From Micrasema longulum (Eukaryota; Arthropoda; Insecta; Trichoptera; Brachycentridae), in contig JAGVSM010001409.1 of assembly GCA_022494885.1 (NCBI GenBank), forward strand, positions 434,001-498,000: a stretch of 64,000 nucleotides of DNA. The letters run 5' to 3'. The notes below the pieces were generated by a model that was not told the origin of the DNA, did no database searches, and was given only the letters and a program-made list of their open reading frames with translations. Positions 1 to 12,000 of this stretch are shown piece after piece (position 1 is the first letter of the stretch; each line of letters starts with the position of its first letter). Made by a program: the position numbers and the translations under genes.

Positions 1-955
1 TTTGAGTGTCCAATTACTATAGTACCCACCCTATAGTGTTTCATTTATTTCCACACTGTTCAAAATTTAACCAGGCTAGCTACCAGGCTAGGCCTTCTTA
101 ATCAAAATCCCAGTGCATTGGATCTGTCACTCTGCTCCCCGCAAATTGCAATAGCTTCTTCATGGGCACCACTGAGTTACGGTCACTCGAACGATCATTT
201 TCCTATAATTATTTCATTTTCTCCTAGTACCAAAAGAAAAGCGACAAACTTGGAAAACAAATACAATATTAGAAAGGGGGATTGGGCTGCCTTCTGTGAG
301 TATCTTGAAAAGGAAACTCCTAAATTATTACCTGTCTGACTTCCGTGATACCTGTGACACCTCAGCATTCAGGCAGAACTGTCCGCCAGGCTCCATGGTG
401 GGACGGAGACTGTACAGAGATCGCGAAGGAACGAAGAGAATTCATAAAAGCTTACAAGAAGAATTCGACAATGGAGAATTTTTTATGAGTTAAAGTAATT
501 CAGGGAAAAGCAAAAAAAAATACAGGAAGCAAAAAATGCCAATGATGGTATAACTTTTGTTCTTCATTGAGTCCTCACACCCTTTAACAGAGGTGTGAGA
601 GAAAATTAAAAGATTTAGATATGCTTTCACTCCACCATCTCGTTGGTCGCCAAACACCGAGTGGTTGAAAGACTTTACAAATAAATTGGCCCCATCTTAT
701 GTCCCAAATGAAGACGAAGTGAAATTTTTAGAATACAATTTACAATCCTCACCAATGTCAATAACGCTCTGTCTAAGTTCCCCATTAAAATTAGAAGAAC
801 TTCATATTGTTTTACAGTAATATAACTCCACCCCAGGGGTGATATTCCAAACGCTCTCGTGGCCGTAAACAAAGCTTTTATTTCGTATGTAAATATGCGA
901 GATAAAAGTGTTATCAATAGTCGCCCATACGGAAAAAAACCTTTCTATGATTATT
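1..955 (+). mobile_element. Degraded non-LTR retrotransposon: endonuclease end and start of reverse transcriptase
   Basis: The window opens inside a LINE. Residues coded from about 115 to 335 carry the end of an APE-type endonuclease, including LSLCSPQIAI and the S-x-DHFPI signature of the last catalytic strand. Further on, pieces in shifting frames read RFRYAFTPPSRWSPNTEWL, NEDEVKFLEYNL and STPG, which is the entry to the reverse transcriptase domain (Jockey/CR1-like, STPGVDGI type). Frameshifts and stops near 490, 560 and 820 show it is dead. The 5' end lies outside the window. The clade is my inference. Confidence 0.7.
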
Positions 956-1199
956 AACCACTAGATTAGCTATACAACGGGCCGGGCCGTAAGTACATAG
1001 GTCGAGAATTGCAAGTGCAAATCGAAACCATTGGTAACACGTTTGTTGTTGAACTAAAAACCAAACCAAAAATGTTGAACTTTATTTTTGTGTCGTATTA
1101 TCAGCGCTATGATTTTTTAAGGTCTTGTATTTCTGAAATTACTCTGCATGTGATGTCTCTAGTTCTCTTCCGCTTCTCGGTCAGTTCTCCCGATTAGTC

Positions 1200-1450
1200 C
1201 GTTGACAGTAAGTAAACCGGAAATCTTTCACAACTCTCTTATCATTGGTTGATTTATACGAACTAGTGACGATTTCAGTTGATTCATATGAAAATAGTTT
1301 GTTTTTATTAAAATATTTATTAATATTTTACATACATTTTCAAGAAACTTTGCCTTAAAATTTGATGTCTTAATTTTTCCCTTGTGTAAGATTTTTTATT
1401 CATTTTTATATCCGATTTCCCGTAGGGCTGAATTTCCTCATTCTTTGGCT
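1200..1450. repeat. Dispersed repeat copy (also at 52620-53045)
   Basis: The stretch around 1295-1435 (TTAAAATATT, CATTTTCAAGAAACTTTGC, TTTCCCGTAGGGCTGA, TTCCTCATT) recurs in the same order at 52890-53030, inside an XPO6 intron. A GGTT-CATATGAA motif precedes both copies. No coding capacity is seen. The family is not identified. Confidence 0.55.
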
Positions 1451-1724
1451 TAGGTCCAAAAGAACAAATGTCAAATCACAGCATTAAGGCAGATAAAATT
1501 TACAGCTGTTTTGTGTTGTTATAATAAACTGTTTGAAACTATTTTTAATAAAAAACTACCTCATTTTTACATGCATGTATTTTTAAAAAAAAATGTTATT
1601 TAACTAACATCAACCCTCTACAAAATATTGGTGAGAAAAAAATTAAATCTGATGTTGGCCCTTTTAGACACAATTATTTATCTTTATGTAAAATAAATCA
1701 CATCTGAAGAATACAATTCTGTCT

Positions 1725-1885
1725 GTGAAATAGAGCCAGAATCCTGGATGAGTGTTTTTGATTTGATAGCTACTCTCGCGAAAAAGAGAATAGAATGGAG
1801 GAAACTCTCCCTATAGTTATGCATTCACCTATCATGCTCGAGGACCTGGGTTCGATTCCTGGGAGGGTCGAAATGAATATATTTT
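1725..1885 (+). mobile_element. tRNA-derived SINE, family A
   Basis: It starts with GTGAAATAGAGCCAGAATCC and a GATAGCTACTCTCG stretch. A tRNA-like head follows with a B-box-like GGGTTCGATTCC at about 1850. The same 5' module is seen at 12600-12770 and, inverted, at 30925-31075. It is a repeat and not a functional tRNA gene: no cloverleaf can be closed. Confidence 0.6.
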
Positions 1886-2244
1886 TTTTCAAGGTGGTTT
1901 TGCACTGCGTTTTCGTCTGCCCGAATTTTAATGTCATTTTGTTGTCAATTCACCCATAAGGATTTATCAAATATCAGTCTGGTATATTTAATTTGATTTA
2001 TTTATATTAACAATTTACATATGTACATATTTATGTTATTTATTTAAGAGAAAGAGAAACAAAGAACAAATAAATACAATAAGCGTATTTAGATGTTTTT
2101 TTAATTTACTAAAATAAATAAGTAACTCAGTATTTTTGCTCCTGTTACATACTCGTATTATTGATTGAAGAACATTCAATATAAAAGTTTAAAAAGTAGT
2201 GAAGTGAAAATGACTTATTAATAATTTAGATTAAAAAATTGGCC

Positions 2245-2480
2245 CGCAGTGACCATGGATGGCATCGTGAGCGCGTTTGCCTACCTTGCAAGAGGTCTCG
2301 GGCTCAATTCCCGATTTAGTTGATATGAAATATTTATTTAAAAGAGTAATTTCACACCAGAGTATTACATAGTCCCTGGACTGGTACCTGAAGCGTAAGA
2401 CTGATCAAAATACGCTGGGATTGGTGTACCGATGCAGTACCCTATGCATCATTATGTGCCGAAAGGTAATGAAGAAGTTG
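2245..2480 (+). mobile_element. tRNA-derived SINE with conserved 3' module
   Basis: The tRNA-like head (GGCATCGTGAGCGCGTTTG ... GGGCTCAATTCCCG) is followed by an A/T-rich linker. Then comes a 3' module: CCTGGACTGGTACCTGAAGC, GTAAGACTGATCA, ATTGGTGTACCGATGCAGT. That 3' module recurs at 13255, 26345, 27985, 43830 and 58840, and inverted near 27720. Confidence 0.65.
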
Positions 2481-2699
2481 AAGAGCATGGATTGTCACGT
2501 AGTGGTTGAATGTAGCTGGTTTGTTTTTTTGGAAATTTTACCAATAATTAACAGACTTTAGAATGAGTAAAACAAATAAGATTTAGTAAGAACTTTACAC
2601 TTAACCCCGTATATCGATATGTGGGTAACCACTATTGTAAACATAATATAATTTTTACTACTGGTATAGCAATCTTCGATAAAAATTGCATCATTTCCG

Positions 2700-2958
2700 A
2701 CAGCTGTTTTTGACAGCGGGACTTCGCCGTTTTTTCAATTTAATGTCTCAAATTTAGCGCACGTTTCGGGTTTCAGAAAGTTTGACGCGTATATTAAATA
2801 ACACGTAACTTATTGTGAAAAGAAAGGGACGCAATTTACGGATGGACTTTGGTATATAGATCAGCAAGTTGCACGAATTATTCGTTTAAATGTTTGATCT
2901 CATATTTAGTCTTGGATACAGGTTATAAATTCCCGTTTAGCATTTTCGTACCGAAAAA
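2700..2958 (+). promoter_or_regulatory. Probable 5' UTR and promoter area of the CAT transporter gene
   Basis: Unlike its surroundings this stretch is free of recognisable repeats and slightly richer in CpG. It lies directly upstream of the predicted start codon. An in-frame TAG at 2938-2940 precedes the ATG at 2959, so translation cannot begin further upstream in this exon. The transcription start cannot be placed from sequence alone. Confidence 0.35.
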
Positions 2959-3058
2959 ATGGTTTCTGTGAGCAAAGCCGTGACGTACATGAGTTATAGC
3001 TCTGTTAAGACTGAAGAATCGTCGGATAATAACAGTATTCGTTCTGTTTTCAGAGATG
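2959..3058 (+). CDS. CAT transporter coding exon 1 (start codon)
   Basis: The ATG sits in a good context (AAAAAATGG) after an in-frame stop at 2938. It codes a 33-residue serine-rich cytosolic N-terminus ([13 protein letters not shown]... SVFRD) and ends at GATG|GTAAGA, leaving one base. That G joins the TG at 7905 to make a valine codon, which fits the phase of exon 2. This exon is too short to stand out as an open frame. The call rests on phase, donor quality and position. Confidence 0.75.
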
Positions 3059-6000
3059 GTAAGATTTACCCTGTATTTTGTGTATTAATTGACAAGCTAG
3101 TCAAAAGCATTCGAAGAAAATGTTAACTTATTCCTTTTGGTATCCGGAAGTATGTTAACTGGGAATGGAAAGACTGAAAAATATATTGAAACGAGGGTGA
3201 GTGCCGGGAACAGCATGAACAGTGCACTAAAATCCACCTCTGCAAATAAATGTTTCTTGGAGGAGGCAAAATTAGTAGTTAACAATGTAGTCCTGTGCCA
3301 ACCCGTATGTATGGGAGTGAGGTATATAGAATTGGCAAAACAAGGATGAAAATATTCTGATCGCTGTCGTAATGCGATCTCTCAGACGAATGTGTGGTAA
3401 AACTATGTATGATGGGTATACAAATGTCGAGATTCCCACATTAGGTGAGGTTGAGACAAGCATTATCGATAAAATCAAGAAAGGTGTTCTGCGTTGTTTG
3501 GACATGTAGAGTGAATGGACGGCGAAAGAACGGCTAAAAGGATTTACGATGTGAATGTTGATGGATGCAGAAAACAAAAAAGACCGAGAAATACATGGCA
3601 TGACCAAATTCAACAAAAACTTGAAGACGGACATTCAAAAGCTGGAATGATCGGCGTGCGTGCACGATAAGGCGTATATTAATGTAGGGGAAGCGAGGTC
3701 TGTAGAAAATGTATGAAGTGTTTTAAAAGCTTATTTCTAAACACGTGAGAAGGGTGTCTTAAAAAAATTTCAGAATTTTATTCCAAAAATAAAGAAATAA
3801 AAATATTATGGAACGGTGCATTTGAAATATGCCAAAAATAATTGATGCAGTTATTTCTTACAAAGGTGGAAACTCTTATAAAGAATCTTTATAATATACA
3901 AGTCGTAATCGTAATTAAGTGTTGATTTATAAGAAAATAAAATTGATGTCTTATTTCTTCAAGGTTATTTCTGAGTAATCGTGCCTGAATGGAGAAATAG
4001 CGTAAACTTTTGCGTCCTTTCAATTCGTTGAGAAGGTGCTCAAATACCTAAATATCAAAAATATATTTTAAAAAATAATAATAATGACAGGCTGATATTT
4101 TAAACTTATTTTTGTTTTTGTTTGTCGTGGTGGCATTAAAAATGTCCGCAATGAAACCGGTTATCGCCCTTTCATTTTGGTAAAAAACATATTTTGTAAT
4201 ATTACAATGAACTTCTACCAAGAAATTTCATCAAATAATTTTGAAAATATTTTACAGTATGGTTGAAAATAAAATCTTCTTGAACTCAATTTATTTGCAC
4301 ATCAACTGTCAATCATTAAGTACTTCTCAGTGATGTCTGCTAATTGTGTTGAATAAACTCTGCGTCTAACGTCTGCCTTTGAATCAATTGTCTTATGAAG
4401 GTCAATAAACATATTTTATATATTAGGTGTTCACATAAGTTGTGTCTGTTTATTTTCCAAATTTATAAATAAGCACCAAAAGTTAAATCAAATGGTAAAG
4501 GTTATACATATTATTTTATTTGATTACAAACCTTCAAAATGGAATGTCAAGTAAATGAAAGTGAGCATTTTAGATACCTCCTTCTATTCGCATTTAATCG
4601 AGGGAATAAAGCAAACGCAATATCTTGTAGAGTAGAAATTTTTTCTTTCGAATGAACCCTACTAGATTATTGTAAAAAATATTTATACTATCAAAAATTA
4701 AATATAAAGTATGCAAGAAATTACTTAGACAATTTGAGCGAGCAATTGAGCATAATTCGATTACTCCGCTGTATTGACCGGCGTGCTGCTATTGGCCAGT
4801 GGTGTAGAAGGCACATACTGCAAATGTCTTACCGGCTTTGAGAAATAATTATTAGCCAGATTTAATCTAGTTTTAAAATTTCGCCTCGTTTGTCGCTGAC
4901 CATCTCTTAGATTACAACCACTCATTTAATAATCACACTCTTAAACTACTACAAATTTAAATTCCCAAAACAATCTAATAAATCACATTTTTATTATCCC
5001 CTAGCCTTTATTGACAATGTTCCTTTTGCAATATGATGTCAGACCTCCTCCACCCTTCACCATTCCCTTAGCCTTTGACTCACGGGTGTCAACACTTGAG
5101 CTAAGAGGATGCTAACCCACATACCAAATCTTGGTTTTATTACTGTTGTGTTTACTTGATTTTTAGATTTAACTATCGCATTAATTTAATTCTGCTTACA
5201 ATTCAAAATATTAAATCAAATTAAATAAAAAGATGATGATAATAATAATGATAACGAAAACTAAAGTGCCATGTACCTAGAATACTTAACCGTTAGAGTG
5301 CGGCGCAAACGATAGTCATGATTAGTGCGACATTATAAGTTTTTTTTTATTAGATGTAAAAGATTCTTTCTTTGTTTATTTATAAATTGCAAAAAGAACA
5401 ATCAATACTGGTTGACTGTATACGTAAGGAAATTATTGCATGAGCCGACTTACGACCTATTTGCCGGAATCGATCGCGGTCGTAAGTCGATGAATAGCAG
5501 TACTACAATAAATTAACAGGGCTTATGATCTGCCATTAGCTTATTTACGCACTGTGTAACATTTTCCATTCCAGGAAAAAAAGGGTTCTCCACATTTTTT
5601 TCAAATAACAAGGTACTTGAATTTATTTAAAATAAAACACTTTGTAATTTTTACCACCTAAGAGTTTAATATATTATAACACAACTAGTTTCAAGCATTC
5701 TGAATTACCCATCATCACCCGATGAAACTAGTTGTGTAATAATATATTAAACGCTTATGTCGTAAAAATTACAAAATGTTTCATTTTAAATAAATTAAAA
5801 ATGTTTTTCCACAAAGTAAATGCAGAAACAATAAATAATATAGGTACTTGAAATAGTGACTAGTGTTGGATTAAAATTTCATTTGGATGCTAAAGTTAAC
5901 ATTTTAAGTAGTTAATTATTAAAGTTATATGACTTTCAACGCCAATGATTGAGATATGCCAAAGTTTCGGTTAAATGACTTGCCAATATTGTAATGTGAC

Positions 6001-9000
6001 TGTACAATTGAAATTAATGACTTTCAAATGTTTTTTTTTCTATTTCTCTTCTCAATAAGTACAGAGTGATTCAGATTATTATATTCATTTGTTTTATTTA
6101 GTGCTAACTGGGGTAGAATAGTGAATGTTCCATCCCAACCAGAACCAATTTTCAGGAGATATTTTATTTTTATTATTTTCAACATCTACAAGAAGATAGC
6201 GTGGCGTAATATATGAAGAAAATAAAAGAGAACAAAAAGTATAAATGAAGACTGTATTAATAAAAAAAAAGAATAGAGAAAGAAAAAACCACAGTAGGCA
6301 TACTGATTCCAAAAATTGCACAAGAAAATCTATAAAATTACACACAGTTCTATGATAACAAATGTTTTTTTAAATCCATAATAATATGACAATAAAGAAA
6401 AATGTGTTCCGACTACGCCTCAATGTTCATACATTCTTATAATGTCAATGTTATATATCGCAGGGTAATTACAACATGGTAACTTCAAACACTTATTTTT
6501 ATCCACCTCCATAAATGTTACAAATAGACCAGTCATGCATTCAAATCATCGTAGTATGAATCATGACTTGCCTATTTGTAGCATTCATGGAGAAAGATAC
6601 AAATACAGTAGGCCCTCGACTTTTGCACATTATTGGTTCCTGAAAATGTGTGCGAATGTTGAATGTTAAAAAAACGAGGCATGTGAAAAAAACGATGAAG
6701 ATTTGTATTTTAAAATATTTATTTATCGATAATATGTACCTACATTAAAAATATTTATTAATAATTTTAATATTAAAATCAAACACCGATTTCATCAAAC
6801 ACTGAAATAAATAAAAAAAAATTTGTAATAATTAACATTCAATCTAAAAGCATCCATCAAAATGAATTTCTTATTCCAAAATTTATGGTGACGGAGTAAA
6901 TACAGTTATATTTTTAAATATACAAGAACTGGACTAAAAGGTAGAGATTTATTGGAGTCTCCTTGATGCCTTTAAATTAGTGTTTGGTTATTTTCAGAAA
7001 TTTGAACATGTATTTTGATTCTTCTTTATATGATGTAATAACTTATATTTACATATAAGTTATTAATTTAAAAAATACTTGGTACACTTCCACTTTTCTT
7101 CCACTCTTCTTTATATCTTATTTGAAATATGTTATGATTCCATTTTTTATATTTGTTATAGTACTCTACTCGCCCAGCTGGAATAAAAATATTATTGTGT
7201 ATCATATTCTGAACACCCCTTCTAATATATTTACTAAACAGACTCGGGTGGAGAATACATTATGTACCGCAATCCAGTTGTTAGTTAGAGCTTGTAGGTT
7301 GTTGTGTGTCTTACAGTGTATGTGTGTTAGAAAAATCAATAAATTAAAATCACCACAATAATATAATGAAACACAATAATATTTTCTAAATGAATTTTCT
7401 AATTGTTAATCCTCACATCTTTTGGCGCAAAAACTCACTAAACAAATAGTAAACACTTATATATTATTAAAACATTATTTCTGTCTCTCTTGGATAATAT
7501 TTGCTGTGTATGATTCAGATGTCCTTGCCTTCTTATATTAATATGGCTTACCCATCAGTGTTCTGCAAAGTGAATTATTTTCTCTTAAAAATAACTAACC
7601 CTGCAGAACACAACTTTTTCACTTAAACTCATTAAGAGGTAAATTGCTAAATCAGCTTCAGTAGTTAAATATCCAGTAGTATTATCAAACGATTTTGTTT
7701 TCTTTGTGTTGGTAGTGAATACTCTGTTTAAAGATTATATTCTCCCGAAATGTGTTTTACTTGAACAGGATTGCAGTTTTGCAACATTATAAAGGGCCGG
7801 CAATATATTCTTATTTAATTGTTATCGGTATTACATTAATTGAGTCTTTATATATGTCTTAATAGCGAGATGTTTTGAACAATTTTCTATAATTTTTGTT
7901 TCAGTGGCAAGTGTGCGAAGTTTTGCCAAAAAAACTTATCACACATTCTCTCGCAAGAAGCCAATTTCTCCAACAGTATTGACAGATAGCAGACTAGCGC
8001 GATGCCTCACTACCGTAGACTTGACAGCTCTCGGTGTAGGTAGTACGCTCGGCGTTGGAGTTTATGTCTTGGCCGGAAATGTCAGCAAGTTCCATGCGGG
8101 ACCCGCTGTAATTATTTCCTTTCTCATAGCAGCCATTGCTTCCATATTTGCAGGTACAATTACCAATTTTAATACACATTTTACATAGATATATTAGAGT
8201 TCTTATAATAGAAAATGAAATATTAGAGTTCTCTCTAAATTACCCAAGTATTTCCATTTTGGTGACTATTTTCAACGAGTTGTAAATAACTCACTATTAG
8301 AAAATGGAAATTAAGTTGGGGTGGAGTGGGGTTCAAACCTCGGACCATCAAGTTCACAACACTGGCCACTGGACCACAGCCCGATTCATATTATACGTAC
8401 ATATATCCAAACCATGTTTTGAGATTTTTCCATTAGTATAGTATTTGTCAATAAAATATTTGATGGGTTAAACCAATTCAAAAATAAAATCAGCTTTATT
8501 TTTAGTATGTTAAATTAAATTCAAATTTATTTATATATATACATATATACATTACAAATATATATTTTTTTTCTGTAGATATGAATTGAAATTTTCGATT
8601 TAGTTTGTTTTATTTTTTATCTTGTTTTGATTACATTTATGAGCACACACTATTTATATATGTGTTTAATTTTTTTCTTATATTTAAAATATATTCAAGT
8701 CAATTGCTATTCTTTAATTTTAATTGTAATATTTTACTCTATTTTCTTACTTTAAAAAAAAATATATATATTTCTTTAAACTATTTTTTATGTTTACTAT
8801 TTTGGCGTGTAACTTGAGGGGTGATCGTCTCGAATTTACTCAAGACAGACACACCACATTGAGTCGAAAATACCGTACAGCAAATAACAGCGCTTGATCC
8901 GTATTATAGTTCTGTCACAACTCTTGTCTACTGTGCTTGTAAATGGTTACAGTTATTGTTTTTTAAATGACTTTATTTCATTGAAAATAAGAATACCAAG

Positions 9001-12000
9001 CGGTAAAAACATTCTTTGCATGATTTTTTCATCCTTGGGAAAAAATATTTTATTAAAAAAATACATGTTATGGATATATATTTTTAAAATAAAACCAGTG
9101 TTGTAATTCATTTGGACATACTCAAAATATTGTCAATAAAATGAGAGATCTAAATAAGAAGCTAATGAGAAGTACACAGTAACAAAACTAATTGTAGAAG
9201 AATTTGAAATTGTACATTGCAAGAAAACAAGATTTCTACATCCATTTCTTTATAATAAATGTCTTTAATTTCTTGGATCTTCACTCCACGCATTGCTTGT
9301 ATCGTGACTCGCATTGCAGCATCCATTATGTGATTTGTGTGGATATTTGTTAATTTATAATTTGTACTATTGGCAATGTTTTGAGTAGCTTATTAATCTG
9401 AAATCTGTATTGTGTCACAGTCTACCTTTTTGTGATTTATTTATTACCGGGTACCAGGATGATTTTGATTGCATCACATCATCTCTGTTTATATTATTGG
9501 GATGTTCTTTTACTAATTGAGTTTGGTGACTTTGTGAAAAAATATTACAACAAATCTGACTCTAGGGAACATATTCCTTTTTTGCTAGAGAGTTTTATAC
9601 ACTGGTTGCAGGTTTATGTTATGCAGAGTTTGGTGCTCGTGTTCCCAAGGCGGGGTCTGCCTACATTTACAGTTACGTATGTGTGGGGGAATTCATTGCC
9701 TTTATTATCGGATGGAATCTTATCTTGGAGTATGTCATTGGTAAGTTGAATTTATTGATTACATTGTTTCATTAATAAATTGACATCCATATTTCAAAAC
9801 ACATCCCCCTATGGACAGTATATGCCTTAAAACAATTTCCATTTTTGTGCCACCTTTTTATATTTCTGTTAATTGAAACTCGCAGTGCTAACTGAAATTA
9901 TTTTCTCTATTCCATTAATCAATTTAAGTGGGCTAAAATGTATTTTATAATAAATTTGACTGTACATATTACGTGAGATCTTTAACAGGATTGAAGACAA
10001 AAATGAAAGTACAGGTGTAAGACACTAAATACACCCCTGGCAACATAAATAGCCAAATGACTAATTATCTAATTAAATACAAAAATTCTCATTAGGTGTT
10101 CAAAGAAATTGAACCTAGGTTTGAGTCATGGCCCATGACTCAAACCTACTTTCAATTACTTTGACTTATTGCAATAAGAAATCGATTCGCATCAGCTCCA
10201 GAATTAAGAGCACGACTACAGGAAACCACGGGTGTCAGTGTTAGTGTATGCACAGTCACAAATAGGCTACTAGAATTTGGATTACTGGCCAGAAGACCTG
10301 CAAAAAAACCTCTATTCGATCAGAAAATGAAAAAAAAACTGTTTGGAATGGTCGAAAGAAAAAAAAATTGGACAGAGAGATTGGGAAAAAGTTGTACTTT
10401 CTGACTAATCAAAATTTGATTTGAATGGTCCAGACGGTTTGCAGAAGTCAAAATTAGTGTTTAAAGTATACATATAGGTATACGTATAAAGCATAAAATT
10501 GGAAAATGTGTTAGAATGGAACGGAAACAATAAATAAATATCTCAGTTCTATTTTTTACGGGTTCGGTTATTTATGTTGCCGGGGGTGTATATGTAAATG
10601 TAAAAACAAAAACAATAGGTCAAAGAATAACCCCCAAGATTAGAAACAAAAATTTTGTAAATTTGTAATAATAAATTATTTATTCATGTAATTTGAAAGG
10701 AGATAAAATTCAAATATGTTTATGTGTGCCCTATTTCAAGTTTGAAAATAAAAAATAAAATGTAATGAAAATGTATGCATTTTTAATATTTCAGGTTCGG
10801 CAAGTGTGGTTCGAGGGCTGAGTCAGTATTTGGACTCGCTACTAAACAACACAATGTCAAGCCACCTGCAAGCTACGATGCCCATAGAACTATCTTACTT
10901 GTCTCCGTATCCTGATTTCTTCGCTTTCACAATAACAATGGTATTTTCCAGTAAGTCTGCATCAGTGTCTTAGAATTAACAAATAGACCATTATTTTTTA
11001 TGTACATTTTATAATACGTTTTTATTTTCCAGTTGCTTTGGCATTTGGAGCGAAAGAGTCTTCACGTTTTAACAATATATTTACAGTTGTCAACCTCTGT
11101 GTTGTGCTCTTTGTCATCATCTCAGGATCTTTGAAAGGTAAATTATTAAAATAAATATCAGCAAAATCACATTCAGTTTTGAATTTAAACGAAAATTATG
11201 TATTTTATGGGCTGGAATTTGTTCTGTAGTAATTAAAATATTAATACACTTTAATAAGTTAATAGTTAGTTAGTAATTATAGCATTATTAAATCTCGCAT
11301 ACATAAAATAAGATTTCAGTTTAGTTAATGAAAAACGAATCAACAAATGTAGACAGAATAGTAAATGTAAGATCACTCAATCCACCCGATGACAGATCAC
11401 GAGCAATGTACATATATATGACACGTGTCGCAGCCGAATTGTCATTTTAGCCGGAACGCATATTGGCTACTTTACTGTTTTGGAAATACAACTGCTTACC
11501 CCAACCTGACCTAGCCTAACTTTACATAATACATCAAAATATTGTTTTGTAAGTATTACATCCACCCTTAGGTCTTCGAGTATTTTCTTTTTAATAATAA
11601 GGTAAAAGGTACTCAAGTCGTAACTGAAAATTTGTCATTTAGCGTTTTTTTGCTTTTGTAATAGATATTCAATAGCTTCGCATGTTCACTAAGCCAATAA
11701 ATCATTTCTACTTCTCAAATATGAGAAAAAAAACTCTCGTAAAAAAAGAGAAATAAAACAGCAAGCTCCTGTAAAACGTGCAATTCACCAGATACGACTT
11801 TTAGGCTTAGCAGGGCAGCATATGCATCAAGTCATATTTCTTCTCCCAGTAGTATTGAGTGGATAAAAAGGTGCGTAGATTTTCACGGTCACTGTTATAA
11901 ATGTGAATCTTTTTTTGGGTGATCTCGTGTAAGTTGGATTTGTCCCAACGTTTCGGCCACCGTTGCAGGAGCCGTCTTCAGAGTAAACTGTATATTTAAG

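Noticed and set aside
1840..1875. A functional tRNA gene suggested by GGGTTCGATTCC
   Set aside because: The cloverleaf does not close, and the block repeats with a fixed non-tRNA leader elsewhere, so it is a SINE. The same holds for the blocks near 13090-13180, 23050-23126, 30930 and 50240.
3272..3634. 120-codon minus-strand frame in CAT intron 1
   Set aside because: It is the antisense shadow of the LINE tail readable on the plus strand.
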